From: DATBGS01 sp036557885
GTDB lineage: Bacteria > Chloroflexota > Ktedonobacteria > Ktedonobacterales > DATBGS01
Reading direction: 5' to 3'
DNA length: 60,764 bases
Assembly (NCBI GenBank): GCA_036557885.1
Contig: DATBGS010000164.1
Coordinates: 1-60,764, forward strand
The position numbers and the translations under genes were made by a program. Position 1 is the stretch's first letter, and each line of letters starts with the position of its first letter. This document shows positions 24,672-32,841 of this stretch, piece by piece. The notes below the pieces were generated by a model. It saw only the letters and a list, made by a program, of their open reading frames with translations, was not told the DNA's origin and did no database searches.

Positions 24672-25730
24672 ATGGCGCATTCCACCTTTCTCCCTGGCAT
24701 CACCTCCACACTGGTCAAAACGCCAAGACTCACCAGTCATATTCTGACTCGCGGGTCAGAATATGACTCGCCAGTTTTATTTGTGCATGGCAACGTCTCC
24801 TCCTCGGTCTTCTGGGAAGAAACCATGCTGGCGCTGCCCGCAGGCTTTCGCGGCATCGCGCTGGACCTGCGCGGCTTTGGCGACTCCGAAACCGCGCCCA
24901 TAGACGCCACGCGGGGCCTGCGCGACTTCAGCGACGACGTACACGCCCTGGTAGAGACGCTGGGGCTGGGCAGCTTTCATCTGGTGGGCTGGTCAATGGG
25001 CGGCGGCGTCGCCATGCAGTACACGCTGGACCATCCAGCCCAGGTACGCTCGCTCACCTTGATCGCGCCCGTCTCGCCGTATGGCTTTGGCGGCACCAAA
25101 GCCGATGGCAGCCCAAGCTGGCCGGATTTCGCGGGCAGCGGCGGCGGCACCGCCAACCCCGATTTTGTCAAGCGGCTGCTTGAGCAAGATCGTGGCAGCG
25201 ATTCGCCCAACTCGCCGCGCAACGTCATGAACGCCTTTTACTTCAAGCCACCCTTCAAGGCCACGCCGGAGCGTGAAGAGGCGTTTGTCAGCAGCATGCT
25301 CTCCACCAAATGCGACGAAGGCAACTATCCCGGCGACATGACGCCTTCTGGCAACTGGCCCAACGTGGCCCCCGGCACGAAGGGCATCCTCAACACGATG
25401 GCCCCCAACCACTGCAACCTGAGCGCCTTTGCCGAACTGCGCAGCGGCCCGCCGGTGCTCTGGGTGCATGGCGCCGACGACCAGATCGTCTCTGACCTGT
25501 CGCTGTTTGACTTTGGCACGCTGGGGCAGCTTGGCGCGGTTCCGGGCTGGCCGGGCGCGGAAGCCTTCCCGCCGCAGCCCATGTGGGCGCAGACACGCGC
25601 CGTCTTCGAGCACTATCAATCGCATGGCGGCAGCTACCGCGAGGTCGTCCTGGCCGAGACGGGCCACTCCCCGCACATCGAGCGCCCGACAGAGTTCCGC
25701 CAGGCGTTTTTCGCGCATATTGGCGCGTAA
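24672..25730 (+). CDS. Alpha/beta hydrolase
   Basis: 352 residues from the ATG at 24672 (GGAAGGA upstream). The oxyanion loop is LFVHGNVSSSVFWEE, the nucleophile elbow HLVGWSMGGGVAMQYT (Ser), the acid likely in LWVHGADDQIVSD, and the base His in LAETGHSPHIERP. Substrate unknown. The first strands are encoded by a 34-bp inverted repeat (24735-24768). The stop lies 6 nt before the phosphatase gene, so the two form an operon. Confidence 0.9.
   Translation: MAHSTFLPGITSTLVKTPRLTSHILTRGSEYDSPVLFVHGNVSSSVFWEETMLALPAGFRGIALDLRGFGDSETAPIDATRGLRDFSDDVHALVETLGLGSFHLVGWSMGGGVAMQYTLDHPAQVRSLTLIAPVSPYGFGGTKADGSPSWPDFAGSGGGTANPDFVKRLLEQDRGSDSPNSPRNVMNAFYFKPPFKATPEREEAFVSSMLSTKCDEGNYPGDMTPSGNWPNVAPGTKGILNTMAPNHCNLSAFAELRSGPPVLWVHGADDQIVSDLSLFDFGTLGQLGAVPGWPGAEAFPPQPMWAQTRAVFEHYQSHGGSYREVVLAETGHSPHIERPTEFRQAFFAHIGA
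24735..24768. repeat. Perfect 14-bp inverted repeat within the hydrolase gene
   Basis: AGTCATATTCTGAC (24735-24748) and GTCAGAATATGACT (24755-24768) around TCGCGG. AT-rich relative to the surrounding gene. It encodes TSHILTRGSEYDSP. Confidence 0.8.
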
Positions 25731-25736
25731 CCAGCG

Positions 25737-26405
25737 ATGAACACGCTGTATCTGGTGCGGCATGGCGAAAACCTGGCGAATATCACCAAAGAGTTCTCGT
25801 ACAAGCTGGTGGACTATCCGCTGACCGACAAGGGTGTCTTGCAGGCGCGGCAAACCGCCGCGTATTTTCAAGATAAAGCCATCCACGAGGTCTATACCTC
25901 GCCGCTCAAGCGTGCCGCGCAAACGGCAGAGATTATCGCCGCTCTGCTGGGAGTGCAGCCGGTGGTGATGGAGCAGTTTCGAGAAATCAACGTGGGTCTG
26001 CTGGAGCGGCAGCCGCCCAGCCAGGAGAACTGGCGTCTGCATGACCGCATCATCCAGCACTGGTACGCCGGGCAGGTCGAGGCCACCTTCCCAGAGGGCG
26101 AAAACTATCTGATGCTGCTTGAGCGCATGTGGCAGGGGCTGCTGGAGATTACACGCGGCAAGACCGACAGGAATATCATTGTGGTTGGGCATGGGGGCAT
26201 CTTCGCCACGACCATCCGCGTGATCTGCCCGCAGGCCGACGAGCAGATGCTGGCCTGCGAGTCCCACAATTGCTGCATCTCGGAGCTTGCGCTGGAAACC
26301 GACGACAGCGGCGTGACGGGCACGCTGAAGCGCTGGGCCAGCGTCGAGCATCTTTCGGGAGAGGCTGCCGCGCTGGTTTCGGGGTTCTGGAGGAAAGCGG
26401 AATAA
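25737..26405 (+). CDS. Histidine phosphatase-family protein
   Basis: 222 residues. The catalytic LYLVRHGENLAN (RHG) opens the protein, PLTDKGVLQARQTA and YTSPLKRAAQTAEI follow, and the second histidine is in NIIVVGHGGIFATTIR. The family includes phosphoglycerate mutases and many phosphatases; the substrate is open. Six nt after the hydrolase stop. Confidence 0.9.
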   Translation: MNTLYLVRHGENLANITKEFSYKLVDYPLTDKGVLQARQTAAYFQDKAIHEVYTSPLKRAAQTAEIIAALLGVQPVVMEQFREINVGLLERQPPSQENWRLHDRIIQHWYAGQVEATFPEGENYLMLLERMWQGLLEITRGKTDRNIIVVGHGGIFATTIRVICPQADEQMLACESHNCCISELALETDDSGVTGTLKRWASVEHLSGEAAALVSGFWRKAE

Positions 26406-26439
26406 AGCAGCATACAAACACTTGTCTCGTTTTGCCTCC

Positions 26440-26468
26440 TTGACAAAAGGAAGCATATATGTTACGTT
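26440..26468 (+). promoter_or_regulatory. Promoter of toxin-antitoxin pair 1
   Basis: TTGACA, 17-bp spacer, TACGTT. The ATG at 26475 is 7 nt after the -10 box, so the mRNA is likely leaderless. Confidence 0.5.
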
Positions 26469-26474
26469 TCTTAC

Positions 26475-26873
26475 ATGGGATGGACGGTTGAGTATTACGA
26501 GCGGGAAGATACAATACAACCTGCTGAAGTCTTTGAGGATGAGCTACTCCGCAGGGACAAAAAGCTCGCAGCAAAACTGCGCAGAGTTGCACTTGCTCTG
26601 GAGAACTCCGGCTCAAATCTTGGCGGGGGGTTGATCGAGCGATGCCGCAATTACAAGGGCCTCTGGGAGATGCGCGCTATCTTTAACAACGCGCTTGGCC
26701 GTGAGTTCTTTGGGTTTGATGGTGACAAAGTGGTGCTGCTGCATGGCTATGTGAAGCGCGTGGGCCAGCCCGCGTCAAGCTCCGACCTGGCTTTGGCCTT
26801 CAAATATTGGCAGGGGTATCTGCAAACTCACAGAATCAGCCCAGAAGCGCCCGAACAGGAGGACACGCCATGA
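26475..26873 (+). CDS. RelE/HigB-like (Gp49 family) toxin
   Basis: 132 residues: LAAKLRRVALALENSG, LGGGLIERCRNYKGLWEMRA, GREFFGFDGDKVVLLHGYVK and a family-typical end. Such toxins cut mRNA on the ribosome. The stop overlaps the start of the antitoxin gene (ATGA). The ATG follows the -10 box by 7 nt and no ribosome site is visible. Confidence 0.85.
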   Translation: MGWTVEYYEREDTIQPAEVFEDELLRRDKKLAAKLRRVALALENSGSNLGGGLIERCRNYKGLWEMRAIFNNALGREFFGFDGDKVVLLHGYVKRVGQPASSSDLALAFKYWQGYLQTHRISPEAPEQEDTP

Positions 26874-27205
26874 GCCGCTTTCATCAGCGCGTGCGCAAAG
26901 ATATGCGAGATCCAGAGTTTGCTGCTGCCTTCAACGAAATGGGCGCAGAGATTGCGCTAATCCAGGCTCTTGAAGAAGCCAGAAAAGCTCTGCACATCAC
27001 AGAAAAAGAGCTTGCGGAACGGATGGGCAAGCAACGTACAGTTGTCACTCGGTTGTTTAATGCCAGTGACGCCAACCCAACGCTTGAAACCATTACGGCG
27101 CTTCTCGCTGCACTGGGACTGCATGCCGATGTCACTCTACGGCCTGCCGAACCCGACGAAACGATCCTTGAGGCGAAATTTGTGCCTACAATCACCTCCT
27201 CTTAA
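26870..27205 (+). CDS. XRE-family antitoxin
   Basis: 111 residues. A helix-turn-helix (ALHITEKELAERMGKQRTVV, TRLFNASDANPTLETITALL) follows an N-terminal helical part. It should neutralise the toxin and repress the pair. Its gene starts inside the toxin stop codon, showing coupled translation. Toxin-first order is that of higBA systems. Confidence 0.85.
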   Translation: MSRFHQRVRKDMRDPEFAAAFNEMGAEIALIQALEEARKALHITEKELAERMGKQRTVVTRLFNASDANPTLETITALLAALGLHADVTLRPAEPDETILEAKFVPTITSS

Positions 27206-27257
27206 GTGAGACAAGGTTAGAATCTGCTGAGACTTTTTTGGCGTCCGATCTAGCGCC

Positions 27258-27286
27258 TTGCCGCGCTGTGCCGCGCTGCATATAAT
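27258..27286 (+). promoter_or_regulatory. Promoter of the two-component operon
   Basis: TTGCCG, 17-bp spacer, TATAAT; 36 nt before the ATG at 27322. Confidence 0.6.
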
Positions 27287-27321
27287 GAAACGTGGAGCAT
27301 TCTTGTGGGGGGAACAGCGGC

Positions 27322-28062
27322 ATGGAGCAGCAGACCAAAAGCCTGAGCGGGCAGACCCTGCTCGTCGTGGATGACGAGCAAAGCATTGTGGACTTCATCC
27401 GGCTGGGCATGAAATACGAGGGCGCGCGGGTGGAAGCGGCAATGGATGGCTTTGCCGCGCTGGATGCTGCCCGCAGGCTGCGACCCAATTTGATCATCCT
27501 CGACATTATGCTCCCCGGCATAGACGGCCTGGAGGTCTGCCGCCGCCTGCGCGCCCAGGAGCCAACGGCTGACATCCCCATCTTGATGCTGACAGCCAGG
27601 GATGAGGTGAGTGACCGCGTGGCCGGGCTGGAAACCGGCGCGGACGATTACCTGACCAAGCCGTTCAGCTTTGAGGAGTTGCTGGCGCGGGTCAAGGCTA
27701 TTTTGCGACGGCAGCAGCGGCTCTCTGGTCCCAACATCCCGGCAGCAGCGCCAGGCAAGCGCGTGCTGCGCGTGGCTGATCTGGAATTGAACGAGGCCAC
27801 GCGCGAGGTGACACGCGGCGGGCGGCCCATTGACCCGCTGACGGCCACCGAATATAACCTGCTGCACCTGTTTATGAACAACCCGCGCCAGGTGTTGGAC
27901 CGCCAGACGATTCTGTCGCGCGTGTGGGGCTACGATTTTATGGGCGAAACCAATATTATTGAGGTCTACGTGCGCTATCTGCGCGAAAAGATCGAAGACG
28001 AACCCAGCCAGCCGCGCTACATCCTGACGGTGCGCGGCGTGGGCTACGTCTTGAAAGCCTGA
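27322..28062 (+). CDS. OmpR/PhoB-family response regulator
   Basis: 246 residues from the ATG at 27322. Receiver: LLVVDDEQSIVDF, phospho-acceptor Asp in LIILDIMLPGIDG, and DDYLTKPFSFEELL. Winged helix: LTATEYNLLHLFMNNPRQVL, SRVWGYDFMGETNIIEVYVR, and the closing ILTVRGVGYVL. It lies 9 nt before the histidine kinase gene. Confidence 0.95.
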   Translation: MEQQTKSLSGQTLLVVDDEQSIVDFIRLGMKYEGARVEAAMDGFAALDAARRLRPNLIILDIMLPGIDGLEVCRRLRAQEPTADIPILMLTARDEVSDRVAGLETGADDYLTKPFSFEELLARVKAILRRQQRLSGPNIPAAAPGKRVLRVADLELNEATREVTRGGRPIDPLTATEYNLLHLFMNNPRQVLDRQTILSRVWGYDFMGETNIIEVYVRYLREKIEDEPSQPRYILTVRGVGYVLKA

Positions 28063-28071
28063 GCACTCGCT

Positions 28072-29811
28072 ATGTCTGCTGAACACCACCGGCCAGAAAC
28101 ACAACCAACCATCCCATTGCCCCACTCCGCCCCGGCACCGGCAGGGTCGCCGGTGCTACAAGCGGCTCTCCCCCAGACCGGCGGGTCGCCGGTGCTACAA
28201 GCGGCCCGCCGTCCCGTCCCATCGCGCCGTGTCGTTCCACAGCATCCACCACAACCCGCCGGGCGCTTCAGCTTTTTACGCTCGCTGCGCTGGCGGCTGG
28301 CGCTGGGCTTTGTAGCGTTTCTGGTGGTGGCGATGCTGCTGCTGGCGGTCTTTCTGGTGGTGACGGTGCGCCCCTATCTGCGCGGCCAGAGTTTGACGAA
28401 TGTGGAGGCTGCCGCGCTCAGGCTCACCCAGGCGCATAAAAGAAATTTCGAGAGCGAGGTGCAGGTGCAGTTGGGTCAGCCCTCGCCCGCGTTTGAGGAT
28501 ACGATTGGCGCGGCGCTCGACGGGCTGACCGATGTGCAGCAGGTGCTGCTGGTGGAACCGCGCAGCCTGGCGGTGGCCGCCGCGCTGCCCGACAACACGC
28601 TGGTCGGCCAGAAGGCGCCTGACCTGGACCGCGCGCTCTTGCTGCAAAAGCTGCGCAGCGGGGTGGATTCCACCAGTTATCGCTCGCCCGATGGCAATAC
28701 CGGCATCATTTTGATTGGGATCAACTGTCAGTCCTGCACCAGAGCGGGAACGCATAATTACGTGATTGAAGTGCTGACGGGCTTTGGCAGCGTCAACACG
28801 GTAATAGGCCGGCTGCTCTTTTTGCTGGCAATTGGCATGGCCGGGCTGGTGGTGCTGGCGGCCATCATCGGCATTCCGCTGATTCGCCGGGCGCTGCGCC
28901 CGCTCAATCGGATGACCGTCACCGCTCAGGCTATTGCGGCGGGCGATCTGAGCCAGCGGGTGAATCTGTCCCACAGGGGGGATGAGATTGGCGCGCTCAC
29001 GTCGTCGTTTGATGAGATGGTTGACCGCATAGAGGCCGCGTTTGCGGCGCAGCAGGAATCCGAGCGACGCATGCGCCAGTTTGTGGGCGACGCCTCGCAC
29101 GAACTGCGCACGCCGCTCACCTCGCTGCGCGGCTTTACGGATGTGCTGCTGCGCGGGGCCAAGGACGACCCCGAAGACGCCGAGAAGGTGCTGCGCTCGA
29201 TGCAGCGCGAGTGCGAGCGCATGTCGCGGCTGGTGCATGATCTGCTGACGCTGGCGCGGCTGGACGCCGGGCGCCAGATGAACCGCCAGCGCTTTGATCT
29301 GGTGGAACTGGTGGGCGAGGCCGTAGACCAGGGGCGCATTCTGGCGGGGAACCGAACCGTCACGATGCGCAGTGATGGCGGCGGGCCGCTGTTCATCGTG
29401 GCCGACCAGGATAAGATTAAGCAGGTGCTCTTGATCTTGCTGGATAACGCGCTGAAATATGGGCGGCAGGGGGCCGATGGCTGGGTGCGCGTGCAGATCA
29501 GCCGGACGCAGGACATGGCACAGCTACAGGTGGCCGATAACGGCCAGGGCATCCGGGCAGAGGATTTGCCGCATATCTTCGAGCGCTTCTATCGGGCGGA
29601 CAAGACGCGCAGCCGCACGACCAATCAGCTTGTTCCCCCTGGCGCGGGACCAACCAGCAACACTGGCGTGCTCAAAGCGATGAACGCGGGCGGCTCCGGC
29701 CTGGGGCTGCCTATCGCCCTGGCGATCATTCAGGCGCATGGCGGCTCCATCTGGGCGCAAAGCCAGTGGGGGCAGGGCACGCAGTTTACCATCCAACTGC
29801 CCAGGCAGTAG
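28072..29811 (+). CDS. Sensor histidine kinase
   Basis: 579 residues. Pro-rich cytoplasmic head, first membrane helix (about 77-101), an outside sensor of about 140 residues, a second helix (about 245-267), HAMP, HisKA with VGDASHELRTPLTSLRGF, and a catalytic domain with LLDNALKY, DNGQGI, ERFYR and GSGLGLPIALAI. It pairs with the regulator at 27322. The head (about residues 20-45) is encoded by two tandem copies of a dispersed palindromic repeat, giving AGSPVLQAA and GGSPVLQAA. The stop is 3 nt from that of the convergent WD40 gene. Confidence 0.95.
   Translation: MSAEHHRPETQPTIPLPHSAPAPAGSPVLQAALPQTGGSPVLQAARRPVPSRRVVPQHPPQPAGRFSFLRSLRWRLALGFVAFLVVAMLLLAVFLVVTVRPYLRGQSLTNVEAAALRLTQAHKRNFESEVQVQLGQPSPAFEDTIGAALDGLTDVQQVLLVEPRSLAVAAALPDNTLVGQKAPDLDRALLLQKLRSGVDSTSYRSPDGNTGIILIGINCQSCTRAGTHNYVIEVLTGFGSVNTVIGRLLFLLAIGMAGLVVLAAIIGIPLIRRALRPLNRMTVTAQAIAAGDLSQRVNLSHRGDEIGALTSSFDEMVDRIEAAFAAQQESERRMRQFVGDASHELRTPLTSLRGFTDVLLRGAKDDPEDAEKVLRSMQRECERMSRLVHDLLTLARLDAGRQMNRQRFDLVELVGEAVDQGRILAGNRTVTMRSDGGGPLFIVADQDKIKQVLLILLDNALKYGRQGADGWVRVQISRTQDMAQLQVADNGQGIRAEDLPHIFERFYRADKTRSRTTNQLVPPGAGPTSNTGVLKAMNAGGSGLGLPIALAIIQAHGGSIWAQSQWGQGTQFTIQLPRQ
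28132..28206 (+). repeat. Two in-frame dispersed repeat units in the kinase gene
   Basis: Both contain GGGTCGCCGGTGCTACAAGC preceded by CCGGC or ACCGGC. The encoded repeat is GSPVLQAA. A third related unit lies in the Ser/Thr kinase linker (30843-30930). Confidence 0.8.
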
Positions 29812-29814
29812 GCA

Positions 29815-30966
29815 TCACCCCACCCACCAGACGCGCACCGTCCCATCGTGGCCTGCGGAGGCCAGCCGCCTGCCATCTGGCGCCCAGGCCACGCCAGACA
29901 CGATGAAGGTATGCCCCTGGCAGGCGAGCAGTTGCTTCCCACTGATGCCGTCCCATATCCGCGCGGTCCCATCATGGCCTGCCGAGGCCAGCCGCCTTCC
30001 CTCCGGCGCCCAGGCCACCCCATACACCGCGTACTCATGCCCCTTGCAAGTCAGCAGATGCTTGCCGCTGGCGGCGTCCCATATCCGCACAGTCTTGTCC
30101 TCGCTGGCTGAAGCCAGCCGCGCTGCACTTCCTAACGCCTGGCCTCGCCCGGCGCTGTTGAGCGGGAGCAGGTCCGGCACCCACGCCACGCCCCATACCG
30201 CGTCCGCGTGTCCCTGGCAGACCAGCAGGGACTTGCCGTTGGCCGTGTCCCACACCCGTATGGTCTTGTCCTCGCTGGCTGAGGCCAGCCGCGCCCCATC
30301 CGGCGCCCACGCCACACCGCGCACCGTGCTTGTGTGCCCCTGGCAGGTCAGCAGTTGCTTGCCGCTGGCCACATCCCACATGCGCACCGTCCCATCATAG
30401 CCAGCCGAGGCCAGCCGTCTCCCATCCGGCGCCCACGCCACTTTGTAGACGGCGTAATTATGCCGCTTATACGCCAGAAGCTGTGTGCCGCTGGTCGCGT
30501 CCCACACGCGCACCGTCCCATCGGTGCTGGCCGAAGCCAGCCGCGCCCCATCTGGCGACCACGCCACATCCCACACGGCGTCTGCGTGCCCCTGGCAGGT
30601 CAGGAGGTGCTGGCCGCTGGCAGCGTCCCATACGCGCACTGTCGCGTCATAGCCCGCCGAGGCCAGCCGCGCCCCGTCTGGCGACCACGCCACGCCAAAC
30701 ACCCTGCCCTGTTGCCCCGTACAGGTGCGCAGCAGTACCCCTGGCTTCAGGCTTGGCGCGGCAGCCGCGACGTTGGGCGGCAGCGCCACGACAAAGGGCG
30801 GCGTCTGCGGCGCGGGTGGGGCCGTACCCAGAGCAGCCTGCACTGGCAGGGATGCCGGTGCTACAGGCGGCGCCTCCGCTTGTAGCACCGGCGTCCCCTG
30901 TGCCCCTGCTTTGAGGGGTGCCGGTGAAAGCGGCGCCTGGGCCAGCGCCTGGGCAAACTCGCGCAC
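29815..30966 (-). CDS. WD40 propeller half of a frameshifted Ser/Thr kinase
   Basis: In this frame the kinase end REFAQALAQAP continues through a Pro/Ala linker into seven WD repeats of about 42 residues. They are nearly identical (GVAWSPDGARLASAGYDATV, RVWDAASGQHLLTCQGH), which suggests recent duplication. The fifth has an insert (LLPLNSAGRGQALGSAA). The reading frame enters from the kinase through ARYPSV, shifted by two bases relative to 31717-30967. A GTG at 30966 could start it alone, but no ribosome site is seen; a single split gene is likelier. Confidence 0.75.
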   Translation of the reverse strand: MREFAQALAQAPLSPAPLKAGAQGTPVLQAEAPPVAPASLPVQAALGTAPPAPQTPPFVVALPPNVAAAAPSLKPGVLLRTCTGQQGRVFGVAWSPDGARLASAGYDATVRVWDAASGQHLLTCQGHADAVWDVAWSPDGARLASASTDGTVRVWDATSGTQLLAYKRHNYAVYKVAWAPDGRRLASAGYDGTVRMWDVASGKQLLTCQGHTSTVRGVAWAPDGARLASASEDKTIRVWDTANGKSLLVCQGHADAVWGVAWVPDLLPLNSAGRGQALGSAARLASASEDKTVRIWDAASGKHLLTCKGHEYAVYGVAWAPEGRRLASAGHDGTARIWDGISGKQLLACQGHTFIVSGVAWAPDGRRLASAGHDGTVRVWWVG

Positions 30967-31717
30967 CGAGGGATAGCGGGCGCGGGTCGCGGGCCAGCGC
31001 CTTGAGCACCACCTGCGCCACCGCTGGCGGCACGCCCGCGCCCAGCGGCGGCGCGTCGCTCGTCACCTTCTGGACACCGATGGCCCAGACACCGCCCGTG
31101 AACGGCAGTCTGCCCGTCAGCCACTGGTAGATCATCGTTGCCAGCGCGTATTGATCGCTGGCTTTGCCGGGCTTCTCTTGCAACTGCTCCGGCGCGGCAT
31201 AGGCCGGGGTGCCCGCAAAGCCCGCCAGCGACTTGTGCGTCTGCTGGTCCTGCAAGATCACCGAGATGCCAAAGTCGGAGATGAGCGCCGTCTGCTGCTC
31301 GTCCAGCAGAATGTTGGCGGGCTTGAGGTCCAGGTGCAGCGTCTGGCGGTCATGGGCGTATTGCAGTCCTTCGGCAATCTGCTGCACATGCGGCAGCAGC
31401 GCGTCAAGCGAGAACACCTGCTCCAGCGGATAGCGGTCTTTGAGCGTGCCGTTGGGGGCGTATTGCAGCACCAGATACGGCAGCGTTTCGTGTTCGGAGA
31501 AGGTGACAACCTGGACGATGTTGGGGTGGCGCCAGGCAGCAATCTTGCGCGCCTCGGCCAGGAGCGCGGCGCGCTCCTCCAGAGAGGTGTTGAGCAGCAC
31601 CTTGATGGTAACTTCGGTGCCTAGATAGACCTGCTGCGCCAGATAGACCACGCTAAAGGTGCCTTTGCCCACCTCGCGCAGCAGCAGATAGTCGCCCACC
31701 CGTTCGCCTGACTGCAT
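30647..31717 (-). CDS. Ser/Thr protein kinase half of a frameshifted kinase-WD40 gene
   Basis: From the ATG at 31717. The Hanks kinase domain is complete: glycine loop VGKGTFSVVYLA, lysine in VTIKVLL, catalytic HLDLKPANILL, ISDFGIS, and GTPAYAAPEQL. After VVLKALARDPR (near 30985) the frame leaves the family ending and reads a low-complexity tail to 30647, while the normal ending RYPSVREFAQAL continues in another frame. A missing CG in a CGCGC run would explain this. The kinase itself may still work. Confidence 0.8.
   Translation of the reverse strand: MQSGERVGDYLLLREVGKGTFSVVYLAQQVYLGTEVTIKVLLNTSLEERAALLAEARKIAAWRHPNIVQVVTFSEHETLPYLVLQYAPNGTLKDRYPLEQVFSLDALLPHVQQIAEGLQYAHDRQTLHLDLKPANILLDEQQTALISDFGISVILQDQQTHKSLAGFAGTPAYAAPEQLQEKPGKASDQYALATMIYQWLTGRLPFTGGVWAIGVQKVTSDAPPLGAGVPPAVAQVVLKALARDPRPLSLGARVCPGAGPGAAFTGTPQSRGTGDAGATSGGAACSTGIPASAGCSGYGPTRAADAALCRGAAAQRRGCRAKPEARGTAAHLYGATGQGVWRGVVARRGAAGLGGL
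30843..30930 (-). repeat. Dispersed repeat units inside the kinase-WD40 linker
   Basis: Read on the minus strand, CCTCAAAGCAGGGGCAC and a GCCGGTGCTACAAGCGG unit encode PLKAGAQGTPVLQAE. The same DNA occurs in non-coding repeats at 23150, 33015 and 54970. Confidence 0.75.
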
Positions 31718-31828
31718 AGGGTGTGTCGCCTCCTCAGCCGCTGCTCTATACCCCTGAGCAGGGGATTGCTGGCCTCGCTGACAGCTAGAGCAAGTCTAGC
31801 AGCAGTCCGCCGAGCGCGTCAAGGAGGG

Positions 31829-31925
31829 CTGGCGATTAAAATCCCCAAAGGGGCAAGCTGCGCCTATGGGCCTGCGGGCCACGAAGTTCGCCTTCGCGGG
31901 CTAGCAGCCCAACTTGCCCCTAAAC
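31829..31925. repeat. GGCTGGCG-class repeat upstream of higBA
   Basis: GGCTGGCGATTAAAATCCCC, then GCGCCTATGGGCCTGCGGGCC and CGCCTTCGCGGG, a variant of the 18351 element. GGGGCAAG and CTTGCCCC form its outer pair. The rest of the gap 31718-31983 is without genes. Confidence 0.7.
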
Positions 31926-31983
31926 AGAGGGCGCCACGAGGAGGTGGGCAGGGGATTTGCCTGATCTAGCACAGGTGCTTCCC

Positions 31984-32012
31984 TTGCCACATATCCCGTC
32001 ATGGGATAGAAT
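31984..32012 (+). promoter_or_regulatory. higBA promoter with operator
   Basis: TTGCCA, 17-bp spacer, TAGAAT. The palindrome TATCCC-GTCAT-GGGATA (31992-32008) covers the spacer and reaches the -10 box, as expected for repression by HigA. The ATG follows the -10 box by 7 nt. Confidence 0.7.
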
Positions 32013-32018
32013 AAGGTC

Positions 32019-32309
32019 ATGCACGTCATCACCGAGAAAAGGTTAAAGGCTTTTTGGGTGACTCACCCGGATGCGGAGCACCCGCTGCGTGAGTGGCTTC
32101 GCGCGATGGAACAGGGGCGCTTTCCCGATTTCACCAGCGTCCGTGCGCTCTGGCCTAGCGCCGATTACGTAGGTGGTTTGACCGTGTTTAACATTGGCGG
32201 CAATAAATATCGTTTGATTGCTGATATTCGCTATAATCTTGGGCGCGTGTACATTCAAGCGGTGCTGACGCATGCGGAATATGACCGGGGCCTCTGGAAA
32301 AGGAGCTAG
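32019..32309 (+). CDS. higB: HigB-type mRNA interferase toxin
   Basis: 96 residues. Strong HigB features: MHVITEKRLKAFW, HPDAEHPLREW, FTSVRALWPSADYVGGLTVF, NIGGNKYRLIADIRYN and VYIQAVLTHAEYDRG. It cleaves mRNA at the ribosome in known members. Translation seems to start at the 5' end of the mRNA (leaderless). higA follows after 3 nt. Confidence 0.9.
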   Translation: MHVITEKRLKAFWVTHPDAEHPLREWLRAMEQGRFPDFTSVRALWPSADYVGGLTVFNIGGNKYRLIADIRYNLGRVYIQAVLTHAEYDRGLWKRS

Positions 32310-32312
32310 AGA

Positions 32313-32741
32313 ATGACACAGGCACAACAGAAGACACTGCCAACGCTGGAGGCGCTGCGCGATGCGTGGGGCGCGTGGCAATCTCTCATCGGCGTTGACC
32401 GCATCCAGAGCGAAGAAGAATACGACCATGTGGTTGCTATTCTGGATATAGTGCTTGACGAAACCCGCGATACTCCCGGCCATCCATTGGAAGGCGCGAT
32501 GGTGTATCTGGGTGATCTGGTGGAAGCCTACGATAAGGAGCATTACAACTGGCCGCCGCCACCGCCCGCTGATATGCTGCGCTACTTGATGGAGCAGCAG
32601 GGCCTCAAGCAAGAGGATTTGGCGGATTGCGCGCCACAGCATCGCATCTCCGAAATTCTCAGCGGCAAGCGAACCATCAGCAAGGCAATTGCCAAAAAGC
32701 TGGCGCGGCGGTTTGGGGTGCACGCCGATATGTTCCTCTAA
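32313..32741 (+). CDS. higA: HigA-type antitoxin
   Basis: 142 residues. An N-terminal helical part (RIQSEEEYDHVVAILDIVLD) precedes a helix-turn-helix (LRYLMEQQGLKQEDLADCAP, RISEILSGKRTISKAIAKKL, ARRFGVHADMF). It would bind HigB and the palindrome at 31992-32008. An AAGGAG site lies in the end of higB. Confidence 0.9.
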   Translation: MTQAQQKTLPTLEALRDAWGAWQSLIGVDRIQSEEEYDHVVAILDIVLDETRDTPGHPLEGAMVYLGDLVEAYDKEHYNWPPPPPADMLRYLMEQQGLKQEDLADCAPQHRISEILSGKRTISKAIAKKLARRFGVHADMFL

Positions 32742-32806
32742 GTACGAAGAAAGAAGAAAGTGGGCGCGAGTTTTTGCTGCTGCCCTGATTTTGGGGGCAA
32801 AAAGGC

Positions 32807-32835
32807 TTGACTTTTGAGCGCTGCCCGGTTATGCT
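32807..32835 (+). promoter_or_regulatory. Promoter of leader C
   Basis: TTGACT-17-TATGCT; spacer TTTGAGCGCTGCCCGGT is like those at leaders A and D. Confidence 0.7.
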
Positions 32836-32841
32836 TGGAGC

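Noticed and set aside
24993..26519. Long minus-strand open frame (508 codons)
   Set aside because: It is antisense to the hydrolase and phosphatase genes, which have clear catalytic motifs.
30960..31000. Programmed frameshift in the kinase gene
   Set aside because: No slippery heptamer or downstream pseudoknot is evident; a lost CG dinucleotide is simpler.
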